Source: Mesaphorura yosii
Lineage: Eukaryota; Arthropoda; Collembola; Poduromorpha; Tullbergiidae
Direction of reading: 5' to 3'
DNA: 64,000 nt
Assembly (NCBI GenBank): GCA_009869945.1
Contig: WIXG01000006.1
Coordinates: 186,001-250,000 of the forward strand
The notes under the pieces are model-generated. The model ran no database searches. It saw only the letters and a program-made list of their open reading frames with translations, and had not been told where the DNA came from. Position 1 is the stretch's first letter; each line of letters begins with the position of its first letter. The position numbers and the translations under genes were made by a program. Positions 25,639 to 37,530 of this stretch are shown here, piece by piece.

Positions 25639-28456
25639 TCAGCCAATATGCAGTTGCGCATAGCGATAAGTCATGCTAGATTTGGCATCACGAATCAATA
25701 CCACACCTTGCAGCAGTGTCTCGATTTCTTCATCAGGCACTTTCTGCAGGCGGAGGTGATTGACGTATTCTTGATAGAAGCTGATCAGTCGCCTGAATCC
25801 TCCCATGCTGATGTATCCCGTCCCAGCACCTCTCCCAATCTTGTAACTCTCGTTCCCAAACGTTACGAACCCAATCGGGCTACGAGACATTTGTTTTAGC
25901 ATGGCTAGTGGATCGCCTGGAGTGAAGAGTGTATCCATTTGCTGATTGTATTCCGCACACACGCCCGCTGACTCGTACTTGCTCTCACTCCTTTGGAACC
26001 GTGTTTGGAGCCTGTGACAAGCATCTATTTCCCTCTTTCGTTTCTTCCTGAGCAAAGCCAGGTGTTTGCGATGCTTACGTCGAAGTTCAGTCTTTCTTGC
26101 CTCAATTTCTGTCCATTGTTTCTTATCGGGCTCTGGTTCTCTTGGGTAAATTTCTTCCTTGCACTGTGTTGAGGCGGTTGTGAGTAGTTTTTCTAAGTCA
26201 TCCACAGTTGGCACGCATAAAACTGCATTCGCTGTTGGTTTACCACGGCCGATGCTTTTGACGTAAATAGGAATCAAGCAATTTTCTATCGGATGAGGAA
26301 ATAAAGACTGTGAAGGAAGACCAGAGCTGCGCATTAAATTGTTTGGTTTCAATTCTCCACGTAGCACTTGTAGTGATTTAAATTCTCTTAAAATAAAAAG
26401 TTCTTCGATTGGCATCGGATCTGCGGGTAAATCATGAGCACTTTTCATTTCCTGTTCTCGCCAAAATTGTAAAAACTTGAGCCAGTCAATGTGGAAAGGA
26501 AATGGACAAACAAGTCTCTGGAAGTGATTTCGCTTATCAGGTGGTAAACGAAAATATGTCTCCTTCACTTGGTCCTGAGTCAATTTCATTTCTTCATGAC
26601 CGGAAGCTGAATCTTGTGGAAACAGATTCGCCGATAATGAAGTATTCATAATGGAATCCTCTTCGTCAGGGCTGGATGTTACTTTACTGAAAGTCAAATG
26701 TAGGGCATCACGGTGGCCGATTGCACGAACGCATCTAAATACAAAATTGAAAATGAATTAGGAACAGCGAACAGGAATTACTAATTAAACTCTATTAATT
26801 CGAAATAAGCGGTAGCCGCCTGCGACTTACCTGAATGATAAACCCACCCAGAAAGGCATGGCCCAATCAGCTGGTATTATCAGATCCCATCCATTCATCT
26901 GCTCAGGTTTATTGACAAGGATAATGGGAACTTGATTTTCCTTCTCTCCGAGCTCCAAGTCCAATCCAGGAATTAATAGTTCCTTTCTTTCTGCTGCAAT
27001 TTCCGAGTCTGGCATCTTCAGCTTGGATACCGCAATCCTCTTGTTCTCACTCCAAAGCGGGCTTTGATTAGCTCTACAGTGCTCTAAAAGCATATTTTGA
27101 AAATCTTCATAGCCAATTTCAGTATCCTGCCTCTCATCGTTTATTTTTGACTTTTTCTTCATGGCAAATATTCGTGGATCTCGAACTGTTAATGGGAGAA
27201 CCACATGCGATGGGAAGTCACTGTAATCCTGTGTTCCATTCCAAATTTTAGCTTGAGAAAGTGATCCATCATTAAGGCACATTTCATCAGGATCTGGCAG
27301 TAAGTCGCGAACGCGTACAAGATTTTGAAGGACTTTCGTTGTTTCCGGGCCCGATAATCTAAACCTGTTCAACCTGCCTTCCAAGTTTGTAAGAGTGATG
27401 TTGTCTTTATGCCATTGACCTGAGGATTAAATTAGGCAATCTTTTATCTACGACTCTTAAAATATTTCTTTACGATATACCTTCAACCGAGGGGTTAAAC
27501 GTAGGTGTTGTTTTGGTAATTTGCGTGTCCTCCATATCGAAAAGATTGATTAGTTCAACCAAGAGCTCAGACTTAAACGAAGGGTGAACCCACATCCAGA
27601 GGGCTGTTGATGTCGTATTCCAAAAAAATGATATGGGTCCAATATAACCGAAAGGGTATCTTTCACGTTTGTAAATATGCGCTATGCCCTCCCGGAAGTG
27701 GTGCAAGTAATACTCGGCATGTAGGCTTAGGCGATTTACTGCTGGTGGAATTATCTCCCTCATCCTTTCCATAATTATTGCAAAGTCACCACTTAGCTCA
27801 ATGCAGGAATAGTAAGAAATATCTTGAACCGTCGAGTATTTTGAAAATCCACGGTAAATAGCACGGTAACTTTTATCCGTCGGCTGTATTGGAATCTTGT
27901 AGCCCCATTTCTTATCCATGTGAAATCTGTGTAATTAAGATGTCATATTTAAAGCAAAGAAACTGGAGTTGACCTATCAATTAGTCGCAGTTAATCAGTT
28001 AGTTACCTCTTCGCGTGCCAGACGTGAGTTTCAATCCATTTGACTGAAAGTTGCCTTCGCTTAAACACGCTTGCAGTTGGCAGACCAGAATTTCGCTTAC
28101 GATGCTTAGAGCTTGGTCGTTTCAGTTTCTTGTTTAGCGCACAACTTTTCTTAGATTGACTATCATGGAGGGCTTGCAGTCGTTTCGGGAGTCTTTTCTT
28201 GTTATGACTTACAGCTCGTCTTCTCATGTGTTTGGGAACATGCTGAAATGCCAAACCCTTTGCCTGCAGTGAATTTTGTTGTTCTGAAAATTTAACATCT
28301 CTTAGTTACATTGATTACATCCCCAAATCATCTACACTCGACAAACAACAAAGTTCTGAACTTACGGATTTCTTTCGATAGTGCAATGATTTCGTTCACC
28401 CTGGCTGTGACGAAGCTCCTTGTCGAAACTGATATAGATTGGCTTTCCTCCTCCAT
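25639..28456 (-). CDS. POP1: ribonuclease P/MRP protein subunit POP1
   Basis: The largest protein subunit of nuclear RNase P and RNase MRP, acting in tRNA 5' maturation and pre-rRNA processing. Five minus-strand exons (28456-28366, 28283-28007, 27926-27481, 27419-26831, 26734-25639) join in phase to about 832 aa. The N-terminus has the hallmark basic POP1 block (VPKHMRRRAVSHNKKRLPKR), then [20 protein letters not shown]. The central region has the conserved GYIGPISFFWN segment. The C-terminal domain ends with the glycine-rich SPIGFVTFGNESYKIGRGAG motif. The start ATG opens a short exon (FVTARVNEIIALSKEI) that matches the family's N-terminus. It converges on the membrane-protein gene and lies head-to-head with PRODH2 about 1.8 kb away. 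Another RNase P/MRP subunit, POP7, is 14 kb downstream. Confidence 0.95.
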
Positions 28457-30253
28457 CTTCGATTCTTTGCTGCTTCAACTTGGTAAATTGTCTACCTCAT
28501 GTTATCAGATTAGTGAGATTAAAGAGATGAAGTTTCAGTGATCTGTTTTCCTGAAGCAACTGCAACTCACTCTATGCATGTGACGTTATTCATTTCCCAC
28601 AACTATTTCAACCTCTACAAAGCCAAGAAAAGGCAGATAGGCCACAGACACCTTTGTACTTTGTGCAATGTTCACAACTCAACTGTCCACGGCAGAATTA
28701 CTTCCTAGATTACGATTTTCATATAGTTGTAACGTTGGATGCAGGACTCGTTTCGTATTTTGCAATGCATTTATTTATAGCAAAGATGAAGAATTTTGTA
28801 GAGCCAATTAAAAATTTAGAATGCTAATTAAATCTATTTACAATTATGTCCACTTGCTAGAAGGAATTAATATGCCAATTTTTTGCAACTTTGATAAAAT
28901 AGCTGGTTATAATCGTTAGCTTGAATCGTTAAATTTTGTAGACGGGAATTACGAAGCTACTCCGCGGTTTCAGGTTTGTCATTAGGTTCATCCGGAGAGC
29001 CCTTGTCATCTTCAGTTTTCTTTGGATTTTCTTTCTCACCCGCTGTTGGAGTTTTATCAGTTTATGGTTAACAGATTAACCATAAAGTGTAAGCTAACAA
29101 AACTAAGAGTTCGGAGACAGTTGTGCCGTGGAACTACGGATCGGACGAGAGAAATGTATGAAAGACGTCAATTATCAGCGTAAAATATTAGCAGTCTTAG
29201 GATTTACGTCCAAATCAAACTGAACTGAAAATGCTTAGTACCTTACAGCGAAATCCAAATATACTACTCTTAGTATCCAGTGATGATACCGGTTCCGCAT
29301 GAGAGGTATCTGTAGAAGAGTAGTTTCGTAATCCCCTGAGGTAAGTAATAGAAAATTAGCAAATGCTTACGTAAAAAGCAATATTCAAACAAATTATGCC
29401 AATAATTGTCATCTAATAGGCAGATGAAATTAATTTTGTCACTCAGATTTGTCTAAGAAACTCTGAAAAGATATCGACGTTACTATTCAAAAGGAAAAGT
29501 AAAATATGAAATTTTTCGGAAGAGCATCATGGCAAGGCTCACGGACTGCTTGGCCTGGTTCAGCATTCCAGCACAAAAACATAATTTCGGTTTCAATGCT
29601 CTCTGTATGACAATATGAACATGAATAAATGTGTAGTCCAAAAGTTCAATACAGTATAGGCAACGATTCCTCCTACGGAATTGCAAATGGACTCGATGAC
29701 CGGCTCCTTTCACGTTCGTTCCCTGGCGACAAACAGCCCCATCGATGGCCGAGGATACTGAAAGTCTCCCGGCACATGGAATTCATAACCTCTGTGGCAT
29801 TCCATCATGTTTTGCTCTTGATGTAATATATTTACCTGTCAGACTGACAGATTCACTAGTCTCATTCAGACTTCACTATATTCATAAATACATTTATCAG
29901 TATATTTTAATAGGATTATTAACACAAAGGTGCTATTTGCGCCTAGAGCATTAGTTTCATTAAGCCGCACCCGAAGCATTCATGCATGCCATTGCCATAA
30001 AGGCGTGCAAGCGTCGATTTGCAGATGCAGTTGTAATCTTCTTACTTAATCCGGTTTCACCAGTTCGAACCAGCTTTTTGGATTTAGCGTTTGACTCATA
30101 ATTATGCAAACCATTATGTAATCTCAGGTGAGACGATGATATTTGTCTTAAACTAAACTCTTAAGCAAGTCACACTGTCAGTTTGAGGTTACAAGACCTC
30201 AACCCAAGTTCACATCCCACATTTTACGTCTTGTCCCATCAACCTTCTCCAGG
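28457..30253. other. intergenic between divergent POP1 and PRODH2-like genes
   Basis: About 1.8 kb that must hold both promoters. On the minus strand, 29050-28957 reads as a polar, Lys/Glu/Asp-rich carboxy-terminus (GEKENPKKTEDDKG and DEPNDKPETAE, then stop). A hydrophobic segment is open near 29700-29600. Stops separate them and I could not build a complete gene, so a small minus-strand gene here is only a possibility. Confidence 0.35.
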
Positions 30254-33200
30254 ATGGTTGTCTTGAAACTAATGCCAGTACGAAATTTACCCTACTATAG
30301 ACTGAAATCTTCGATTGCAGCTTCTCCTGTCACCCCTGTGACCAATCCCGTTCCGGTGGTTCCAGTACTAAGTGCGGCAATCCGGGAAGCGCCCGACCCA
30401 CCACGTATCGAGGATTTTCGCAAAACCACTGCGACATGGCTGAAAATTGGGGAATTCAACTCGAAATTGTTGTCACACATGTCATTTTTCCAAATTCTCA
30501 GATCGTTGAGTGTTCTCCATCTGTGTTCTTATGATTTTATTGTGGATCGAAGTCAAGAGGTAAAACATTTCTTCCTATACGTACATTTAACAACTCTCCG
30601 AGTAAAATTAACTGAAGTCTCTTTGTTTTTACTACACACAGTTGTTCCAACTCTCCCGGAAATTCTCGGGCCTCGGAACCCGCTGGGCCCTTCGAAGGAC
30701 GTTCTTCGACCAGTTTGTCGGTGGGGAAACAGTGGAAGATGTGATGAAGGTCATGGGTTCAATGCAGAAGCGTGGTCTCACAATCATGATGGTCTCAGTG
30801 CTTGAAGAAGACGTGGAAGATGCGCCAGTTGAGGAGTACGAGCAATAATGTATAAGTTCATTCATTCATTGGAATACTATGCACGATGTCATTTAGAAAA
30901 GTGTACGAGAATAATCTGATTTCACTGGCGAGTCTCATGGACATAATTTCATCAGTCGAGAAAAATAGACCAATACTGCAACTGAAGCCGACTACGCTCA
31001 TACCGGCACAGACACTGGTACAATTCTCAAACGTACATTACAGTGATATCAGAAAGGTTAAGACCACTAGCTTTTTCTCCGTTACTCGGAGACAAAAGCT
31101 TCAATCCTGGCCAACCCTTGGTTAGTATATTAGAGGGGGGGGGAACTAATGCACATTTGCATGCACATTTTCATGGATTTGTGCCAAGACATGGGGGAGA
31201 TTGGCAAATATATCACAAAAGAGGTGATCAAGAAGGTTAGGACCACTTTGGATTTTATTCAGTTTATATTAAAAATTTTATCAATACAAGCCAAGTGTCA
31301 TATTCTAGTACTTGATAATTCCCCCAGATATTAGAATAACATCAAAAATTCTGTTCTTCATTGACGAAACTAAAGTTCTTAAGGTTTGGATGGAAATATT
31401 ATTTCAGGCTCTAACAACAGCTATTTTTAATTGTCGGATTGATTGGTACTGCTTTCCCTTACCATATAAGTCTTGTACCATTATCTCCCATAGGTTTTCA
31501 ATCGGATTTAAGTCGGGACTGCGGGCCGGCCAATTCATAAGGTTGACTTAATTAGCCTTAATCACGTCATGCTGTGCTTTGAAGTATGAACTGCAGCATT
31601 ATCTTACTGAAATACCCAGCCGTTACCACAAATTTTACGCGATTGTCAACAGAGTGTTCTTTAGCATTTCCGTGTATCCTTTTGAGTCCATTCTTGTTGC
31701 AATTATTGCTAGATCCGTCTTGTCAGCAGCTCCGAAGTCACCCCAGATCATGAGTGAGCCTCCTCCTGTATTAACGAGGGTCGTTTCACATCAACATCCT
31801 CACTTTAGGAAGAGTGTGATTTATGACGTTAGATTGCTAACCCTGCTGGCGTTTAGAGAAAAATTCCGGCTCTTTTCGAATGACATGCCAATAATATTTA
31901 AAACCATCCGGTCCATCTAAATTGAATTTTTTCTCATCAGAGAACAAACTTTTCCCCAGCCATCCTGGTCCCAAGTCATGTGTGTTCTCGCGAATTCTAG
32001 TCGGCGAAGCTTGTGCTCGTCAGTCAGCGGTGACTTGCCCTGTTTTTTGAACCACGAGAGGTAGGGTGGTTTTTCATTACATTCTGAGTGGTCCCGAACG
32101 AAAGCCTTCCGTCGAATTCTGCTTGAATTTCACGAATTCACCACAGTTCTACTGCACTCAGGCGAGTAATCTTTCTTTCATCTCTTTGTTTTGCTTTCTT
32201 TCATCGTCCTACGGTGTAATTTCTATTGTAAGAATCACCTTTATGATGCAGTTGTGGACAACTGTCTTGGAACGACATAAAACTTGTGCGACTTCTCTCT
32301 CACTTTGCCCCGCATTATGCAATGCGTGCACTGTCCCAATCTCACGTTCAGTCAATCCTGGAGCCCTGCCCATTATGCTCCTGAACAAGATTTTAATCCC
32401 CCCCCCCCAATATACCAACCAAGGGTTGGCCAGGATTGAAGCTTTTGTCTCCAAGTAACGGAGAAAAAGCTAGTGGTCTTAACCTTTCTGATTTCACTGT
32501 GCTTGAGAAACTTTGATGACACATTTTCCTTGTCGTGCAGGAAAATGTCGCTGCGGCTATCAAGAATTATTGTTCCGTCAGTGATGCAGGACGTCTGAGC
32601 AGCTTGATTGAACAATTTGCGTCTGGGATCGAAAATCCAGGTCGATTTCCTCTGAATTTGACAAAATCGGATGAGATTAAGTTTATGGACGGACTGAAAC
32701 GAGCTGATATCTTGGGTAGAATGTTTGCGACTTTATTATCACTTCGAGAATATGCTGCTATCTTGCGTTTCGATTTTGTTCAGTGCAAAAGGCAAAGGAG
32801 AAGCGTGTGCACATTTTGGTGGACGCCGAGTTTCATTCTTGTAAGCCGAGTATTTCTATAATTGCCCAGTCTCTCATGGCCCGCCACAACCATGACGGGC
32901 ACTGGATTGGCAACACGATTCAGGGTTACCTTAAGGTAGTAATCTTTGTTGTTATTAATTAGTCTGCTTTTATCATTTAAGATCTGGACTCGATCTGAAA
33001 CCTTTAGGAAGCCGTTCCGACCATTCAATCCGAACTGGAAGCGCTGACGGTAAATCTGGGCGTGAACTGGTTCGGGAAAATTGTGCGTGGTGCGTACTTG
33101 GATCGGGAGAGGCAGCTGGCTGAAAGACGAGGCATTGCGTCACCGACTTGGGGAACTTACGAAGAAACAAGCGCGTCATACAATAAGTGATTAGTAATTA

Positions 33201-33733
33201 CAACTTCTACAGAAGTTCAACACTATGGTTTGCGACTTCCGCTTTTAATTCTCATACGGGTTGTTTTTCTACAGAGTCGTTAATATCGTGCTGGAGCACT
33301 TAGCTCATCAGAACAGCAAGACGAAGTCTATTAATTCGAAATCTAGGTCGACGTCACATTTAGTTGTGGCAAGTCATAATGAGCTGTCCATCCGATTAGC
33401 TGCACAGCGGATGAAAGAGCTGGAAATTGAACGAGACTCAAACCTCGTTTCCTTTGCACAGATATACGGAATGGCTGACTACTTGAGTACTCCACTCGGT
33501 ATGATAATGAATGACGTTCGCATTGTTTTTCCCGGTTGATTGATTGTAGTTCCATGCTTTCTTCAGTCAGTGAAGGCTACAAGGTATACAAATCCACGCC
33601 TTACGGGCCCATGGACGAGGTATTCCCGTACCTTTCCCGAAGAGCATCAGAAAACAGATCGGTGGTCAAGGGAGCGCGCGAAGAAAGGGACATGCTGTGG
33701 AAAGAGCTTGTACGACGAATGAAACCCTTTTAA
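30254..33733 (+). CDS. hydroxyproline dehydrogenase-like flavoenzyme (PRODH2 type)
   Basis: Mitochondrial FAD enzyme of the proline dehydrogenase family, expected to oxidise trans-4-hydroxy-L-proline. Eight exons (30254-30559, 30642-30835, 30897-31032, 32541-32715, 32784-32935, 33008-33186, 33275-33498, 33567-33733) join in phase to about 510 aa. Barrel motifs are present: [33 protein letters not shown] and the C-terminal [19 protein letters not shown]. The last, with YLDRERQ, resembles PRODH2 more than PRODH. Differences from canonical PRODH include [10 protein letters not shown] for [10 protein letters not shown], and NTIQGYL for NTYQCYL. Exon 2 must use the donor GAGGA|GTACG; reading on meets a TAA, so this junction is the weakest. 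The Tc1 copy at 31041-32499 lies in intron 3 and is removed by splicing. Its relative PRODH follows on the same strand 744 bp later. Confidence 0.85.
31041..32499 (-). mobile_element. degenerate Tc1-like DNA transposon
   Basis: A 1459-bp element with terminal inverted repeats of about 91 bp (31041-31132 and 32409-32499, about three mismatches). Each begins CAGTGA and is followed inwards by a G/C homopolymer of 9-11 nt. The left flank has the expected TA (31039-31040). The right flank reads TG, so the target duplication has decayed by one base. Minus-strand remnants of a DD34E transposase are legible: an N-terminal helix-turn-helix ([16 protein letters not shown], from an ATG at 32373), [20 protein letters not shown] and [12 protein letters not shown]. 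Frameshifts and in-frame stops separate them, so it is non-autonomous. It sits in intron 3 of the PRODH2-like gene, in antisense orientation. Confidence 0.92.
31350..32373 (-). pseudogene. broken Tc1 transposase remnant
   Basis: Reading down the minus strand from 32373, the frame opens with [13 protein letters not shown] and the paired-like DNA-binding domain. It stops after about 55 codons and resumes in other frames: [10 protein letters not shown] near 32040, then the catalytic Asp region near 31920, the second Asp block near 31740, and [12 protein letters not shown] near 31515-31480. A TGA interrupts the C-terminal part. At least two frameshifts and one nonsense change make it non-functional. 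Confidence 0.8.
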
Positions 33734-34477
33734 CACGGTACCCTCGGCCAATCGCATGAAAATAAGCATCAACTTCCGATGCATTACTAACTTTTACTGA
33801 TTATCGACGTCATCCATTCGTTTATGGTCTGCCTTGAACTTCTTCACGAGAACCCAACATTTGCACCGCACATTGCATTGTGGTTTACTATCTCAGTTCT
33901 ACGTCGTTACGTAACGCAACTTCAGGTCGGCATTCCGCATTTTTTATTCTCTTGACTCTTGGAAATACAATATGAAGACGTGCGAAAAATAAAATTGTAT
34001 CATCCGAATGCATGCACGTGGTTTTCGGCGTATTCGTCCTAATTCCCAACTGGTATTGCTCCAAAGCCAAAAGTCAACACAAGTCTTCCTTCTCAGCCTC
34101 TCAAAGCAAAGAGCTCCACTGCACGCGCAGCAGAAGGACGAAAAAGAAAGTAATAATGCCATTTCAAAAATAAACTTCGTCGCATCATAGTCAGTCACAA
34201 GTTGCAGTCTGAATCTCGTTGAGCTGAGATGTAATTTCTCTTAATTTTCATCTTGTTATAGAGTATTGAAGAATTATTTTCTTATCAGTATTCATTTCTC
34301 TGCAAAGAGTATTTAACGGAAAGGAAAAGTATTTATAATTGGATAAATTTTGCGCAATAGGAGCCGCCGAAGGGGATTAGAACGTTATTGCGCACTTACT
34401 TCGAAGCCCCTTCCGCCTGATTAATCGCATTGCAAGTTTTTTAATACCGTGGTAAACGCCACGAATACTTCAGTTAC

Positions 34478-37400
34478 ATGGCAAGTTTTCCACGTCTGCT
34501 CCATACATCGCCGGCATCCTCTTCTAAACTCTTGCTTCTGTATTACCTTCGCCACAAACGACCCGTGAATTTAATCAGCCTCAAGAGATGGATTTCTATA
34601 CAGAGCCGCTCTCTCGCGTCTGAAAAAGACCCGGACCACCGTCGTGCTCGGCCATGTCTCCTTCTGCCACCGCTCAAATCGAGCTCCTTCTCCCATCCAC
34701 CAGCAGTTTGGGACCAAAACGTTCGGCCAACAGCCACGTCAGTTTCTTCCAATGCCAATGCAGTATCAGTGCCAACAACGCTCACTAAAGATACCTTAGA
34801 TTTAACATTTCAAGATGCACGTGCAGCCTTCCGATCCAAGTCCACAGGAGAAATATTGAGAGCGTACCTTGTCTTCTATTTATGTTCTTTCCAGTTTCTG
34901 GTTGATAATAATATGAAAGTAAGTGCAAGTTCGTCCAATCGAACCAATTCCTGATCTTACATGCACACATGCTAATTTCTGAAACTCACTTTTAGTTGAT
35001 GCACTGGGCCCAGAAAGTATTCGGGAAAAAGTTATTTCAGAAAATGATGGAGATGACTTTCTACGGCCACTTTGTTGCTGGAGCTAATGAATTTGACATT
35101 CAGCCCAAGATTGAAAGACTGCGGCAGTTTGGTGTTAAAGCTATTCTCGATTACTCAGTGGAAGAAGACATATCTCAAGAAGAAGCAACCAAGCTGGAAA
35201 TTGAGTAAGGGCAACTATAGTTAGTATGTCATCAAGTCTTGGTCACTAAAATGATAAATTAACACAAAAACATTTACTTTGAACAGAGGTTGTGCTCCAC
35301 CTTCGGAACCTGCAGAAAGCAAGGCTAAGGAGTCTTCTGAGCTCAAAGAGCAAGGTAATTGATAAGAACCTTACTCAGATGATAATAAAATAAAATTTAA
35401 GGGAAATTGCAAGAAGTATCCTGTTAGTCAATAATTATTCTGATTACTTTTTCGCTGCTCTTTACTTCGGAATTCGCTCGTTTAGTACTTCTATGTGATG
35501 ATAATTACATAGAAGAGGGTAACTGGATGGAAAATCTTGGTAATGATTAATATTTACTGACATCAAAAAATGCATGCGTTATTCGGTTTTGTATTTCAAG
35601 GCGCCTTACCAAAAATTGCTAACTTTCCCTCGATAGCTGTACAAATTTCAAAAGATCCAATGCCTGGCCAATGCTGCTGTAGGCCAACATGAATTCTAAC
35701 ATTTATCTCTAATCACCGTATATTTCTGCAATTTTAGATGACTACAAACAGTATCAACCCCATGCGGAGTTCGGAGATCGAAGAGAGCAGGTCAAATCTG
35801 CCAGAACCTACTTCTACATGAACGAAGCTCAATGTGAACGCAACATGGAAATCTTCCTGCAGTCTATCGAGGCTGTTTCCGGTTAGAAGTGATGAATCTG
35901 ATGTGTCACTTATATAGGGACTAATAAATATTTAAATGTTTATCATGTTTGCAGGAGCTACAAAGGGAACTGGATTTGCTGCAATAAAGATTACAGCTCT
36001 TGGGAGACCTCAGCTCTTGGTAGGCTCCTTGCCCTTCATATGGCTGTAAGTGAATCACTCTGAAGTCTGAATATCTACTTTTAAACGTTACAGTTGCAGT
36101 TGTCGGAGGCTATTGCGAGAGTTCATAAGTATGTAAAGGATGTAACTGGCAAAAGTGGTCCAGTACTCGATCAAAATCTGAAACCAGAAGATTTAAATCG
36201 TAAATTGGAACGAGCTGCAAAAGCTGATCCGACTGTCAAAACATGGCTGGACGACATGACGTCGGATTCTACTGGGTTATTTTTGATTCCACGCTCGAAC
36301 TACTCATCTTGCACTTCAAATTTCAATGCTTTTCATGTTCGTCCTTTCAGTCTCATCCATTTGCTGCCGTGGCAACTAGTCATTGAAGCCCAAAAGAGAT
36401 TGGGGGATGTGATGAAAGTTGCTGACCTTTCAACTGGTCGAATGGAAAATCTCATGCCACCAATGTCTGACCAAGAAGAAGAAATGTTTCGGAATATGAT
36501 GCGACGCTTGCATACAGTCTTCAAGGTTATGCCAAAAGTAGACAAATTCTATGATAAATGCTTATATGAATAAGTGACAATCTAACAGGTCGCAACGAAG
36601 ACAGATGTGCGAGTAATGGTGGATGCTGAACAAACTTATTTCCAACCGGCAATCTCAAGAATCGCAATGGAAATGATGCGAATTTACAATAAAGAAAAGG
36701 CCATCGTCTTCAACACGTATCAATGTTATTTGAAAAAGGCCCATCACTATCTTACTACTGATCTGGAGCAGTCTGAGCGACAAGACTTCTATTTTGGAGC
36801 CAAACTTGTGCGTGGCGCGTACATGGAGCAGGTATGTTTAAATGACATTAACGTTCATAAAGACAGAGTGCACATGTAAATTAAAATATAGGAGCGAATG
36901 CGTGCTGAAGCACTTGAATACGAAGATCCAATCAATCCAAATTTCGAGGCAACCACGGAAATGTATCAAAAATGTATGATAGAATGTTTGACGAGAATTA
37001 AAAAGTTGAGAGGGACAAAAGATGCCAAGAAGATTGCAATAATGGCGGCGACACACAATGAAGACACCGTTCGATTTACTATTAGAAAGTAAGCTTGTCT
37101 TAATAACAACAGCTTGAAAAAAAGCCAAGGTGCTTCATTAATGAATTTTAATTCTACAGAATGCAGGAGTTTGGAGTACAGCCTTTGGATCGCCTCATTT
37201 GCTTCGGCCAGCTTTACGGAATGTGTGACCAAATCTCTTTTCCGTTGGGTACGTCTAAATTTGTGAACTCCGCATGTACCGCTGAGGTTGCTATCTAACC
37301 GTGGATGATGGGCAATATATATAGGACAATCTGGCTACTCGGTCTACAAATACGTTCCGTACGGTCCTGTGGAAGGAGTGCTGCCATACCTCTCAAGACG

Positions 37401-37530
37401 AGCTCAAGAAAACCGTGGACTCATCGCCAAAACGGAAAAGGAACGTACATTGCTAATGAAGGAACTTCGACGGCGTATTTTCAAGGGCCAATTCTTCTAT
37501 CGTCCTGTTGGACACTACGAGCCATTGTAA
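34478..37530 (+). CDS. PRODH: proline dehydrogenase, mitochondrial
   Basis: Catalyses the first step of proline catabolism, L-proline to pyrroline-5-carboxylate, with FAD at the inner mitochondrial membrane. Eleven exons join in phase to about 672 aa: 34478-34918, 34996-35204, 35287-35354, 35738-35881, 35955-36019, 36094-36275, 36351-36525, 36589-36831, 36892-37088, 37160-37248, 37325-37530. The N-terminus is Arg/Ser-rich and lacks acidic residues for about 50 aa, as expected of a mitochondrial presequence. Signature segments are complete: [69 protein letters not shown] and [21 protein letters not shown], the last carrying the substrate-binding Arg pair. The intron at 36276-36350 is 75 nt and stop-free, so its retention would add 25 residues without a frameshift. 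Confidence 0.95.

Noticed and set aside
31579-31920. Plus-strand 113-codon frame
   Set aside because: It is the complement of the decayed Tc1 transposase on the minus strand.
36094-36573. Single uninterrupted 159-codon PRODH exon
   Set aside because: Family alignment and GT-AG signals show a 75-nt intron (36276-36350) inside it and an exon end at 36525; the open frame is fortuitous.
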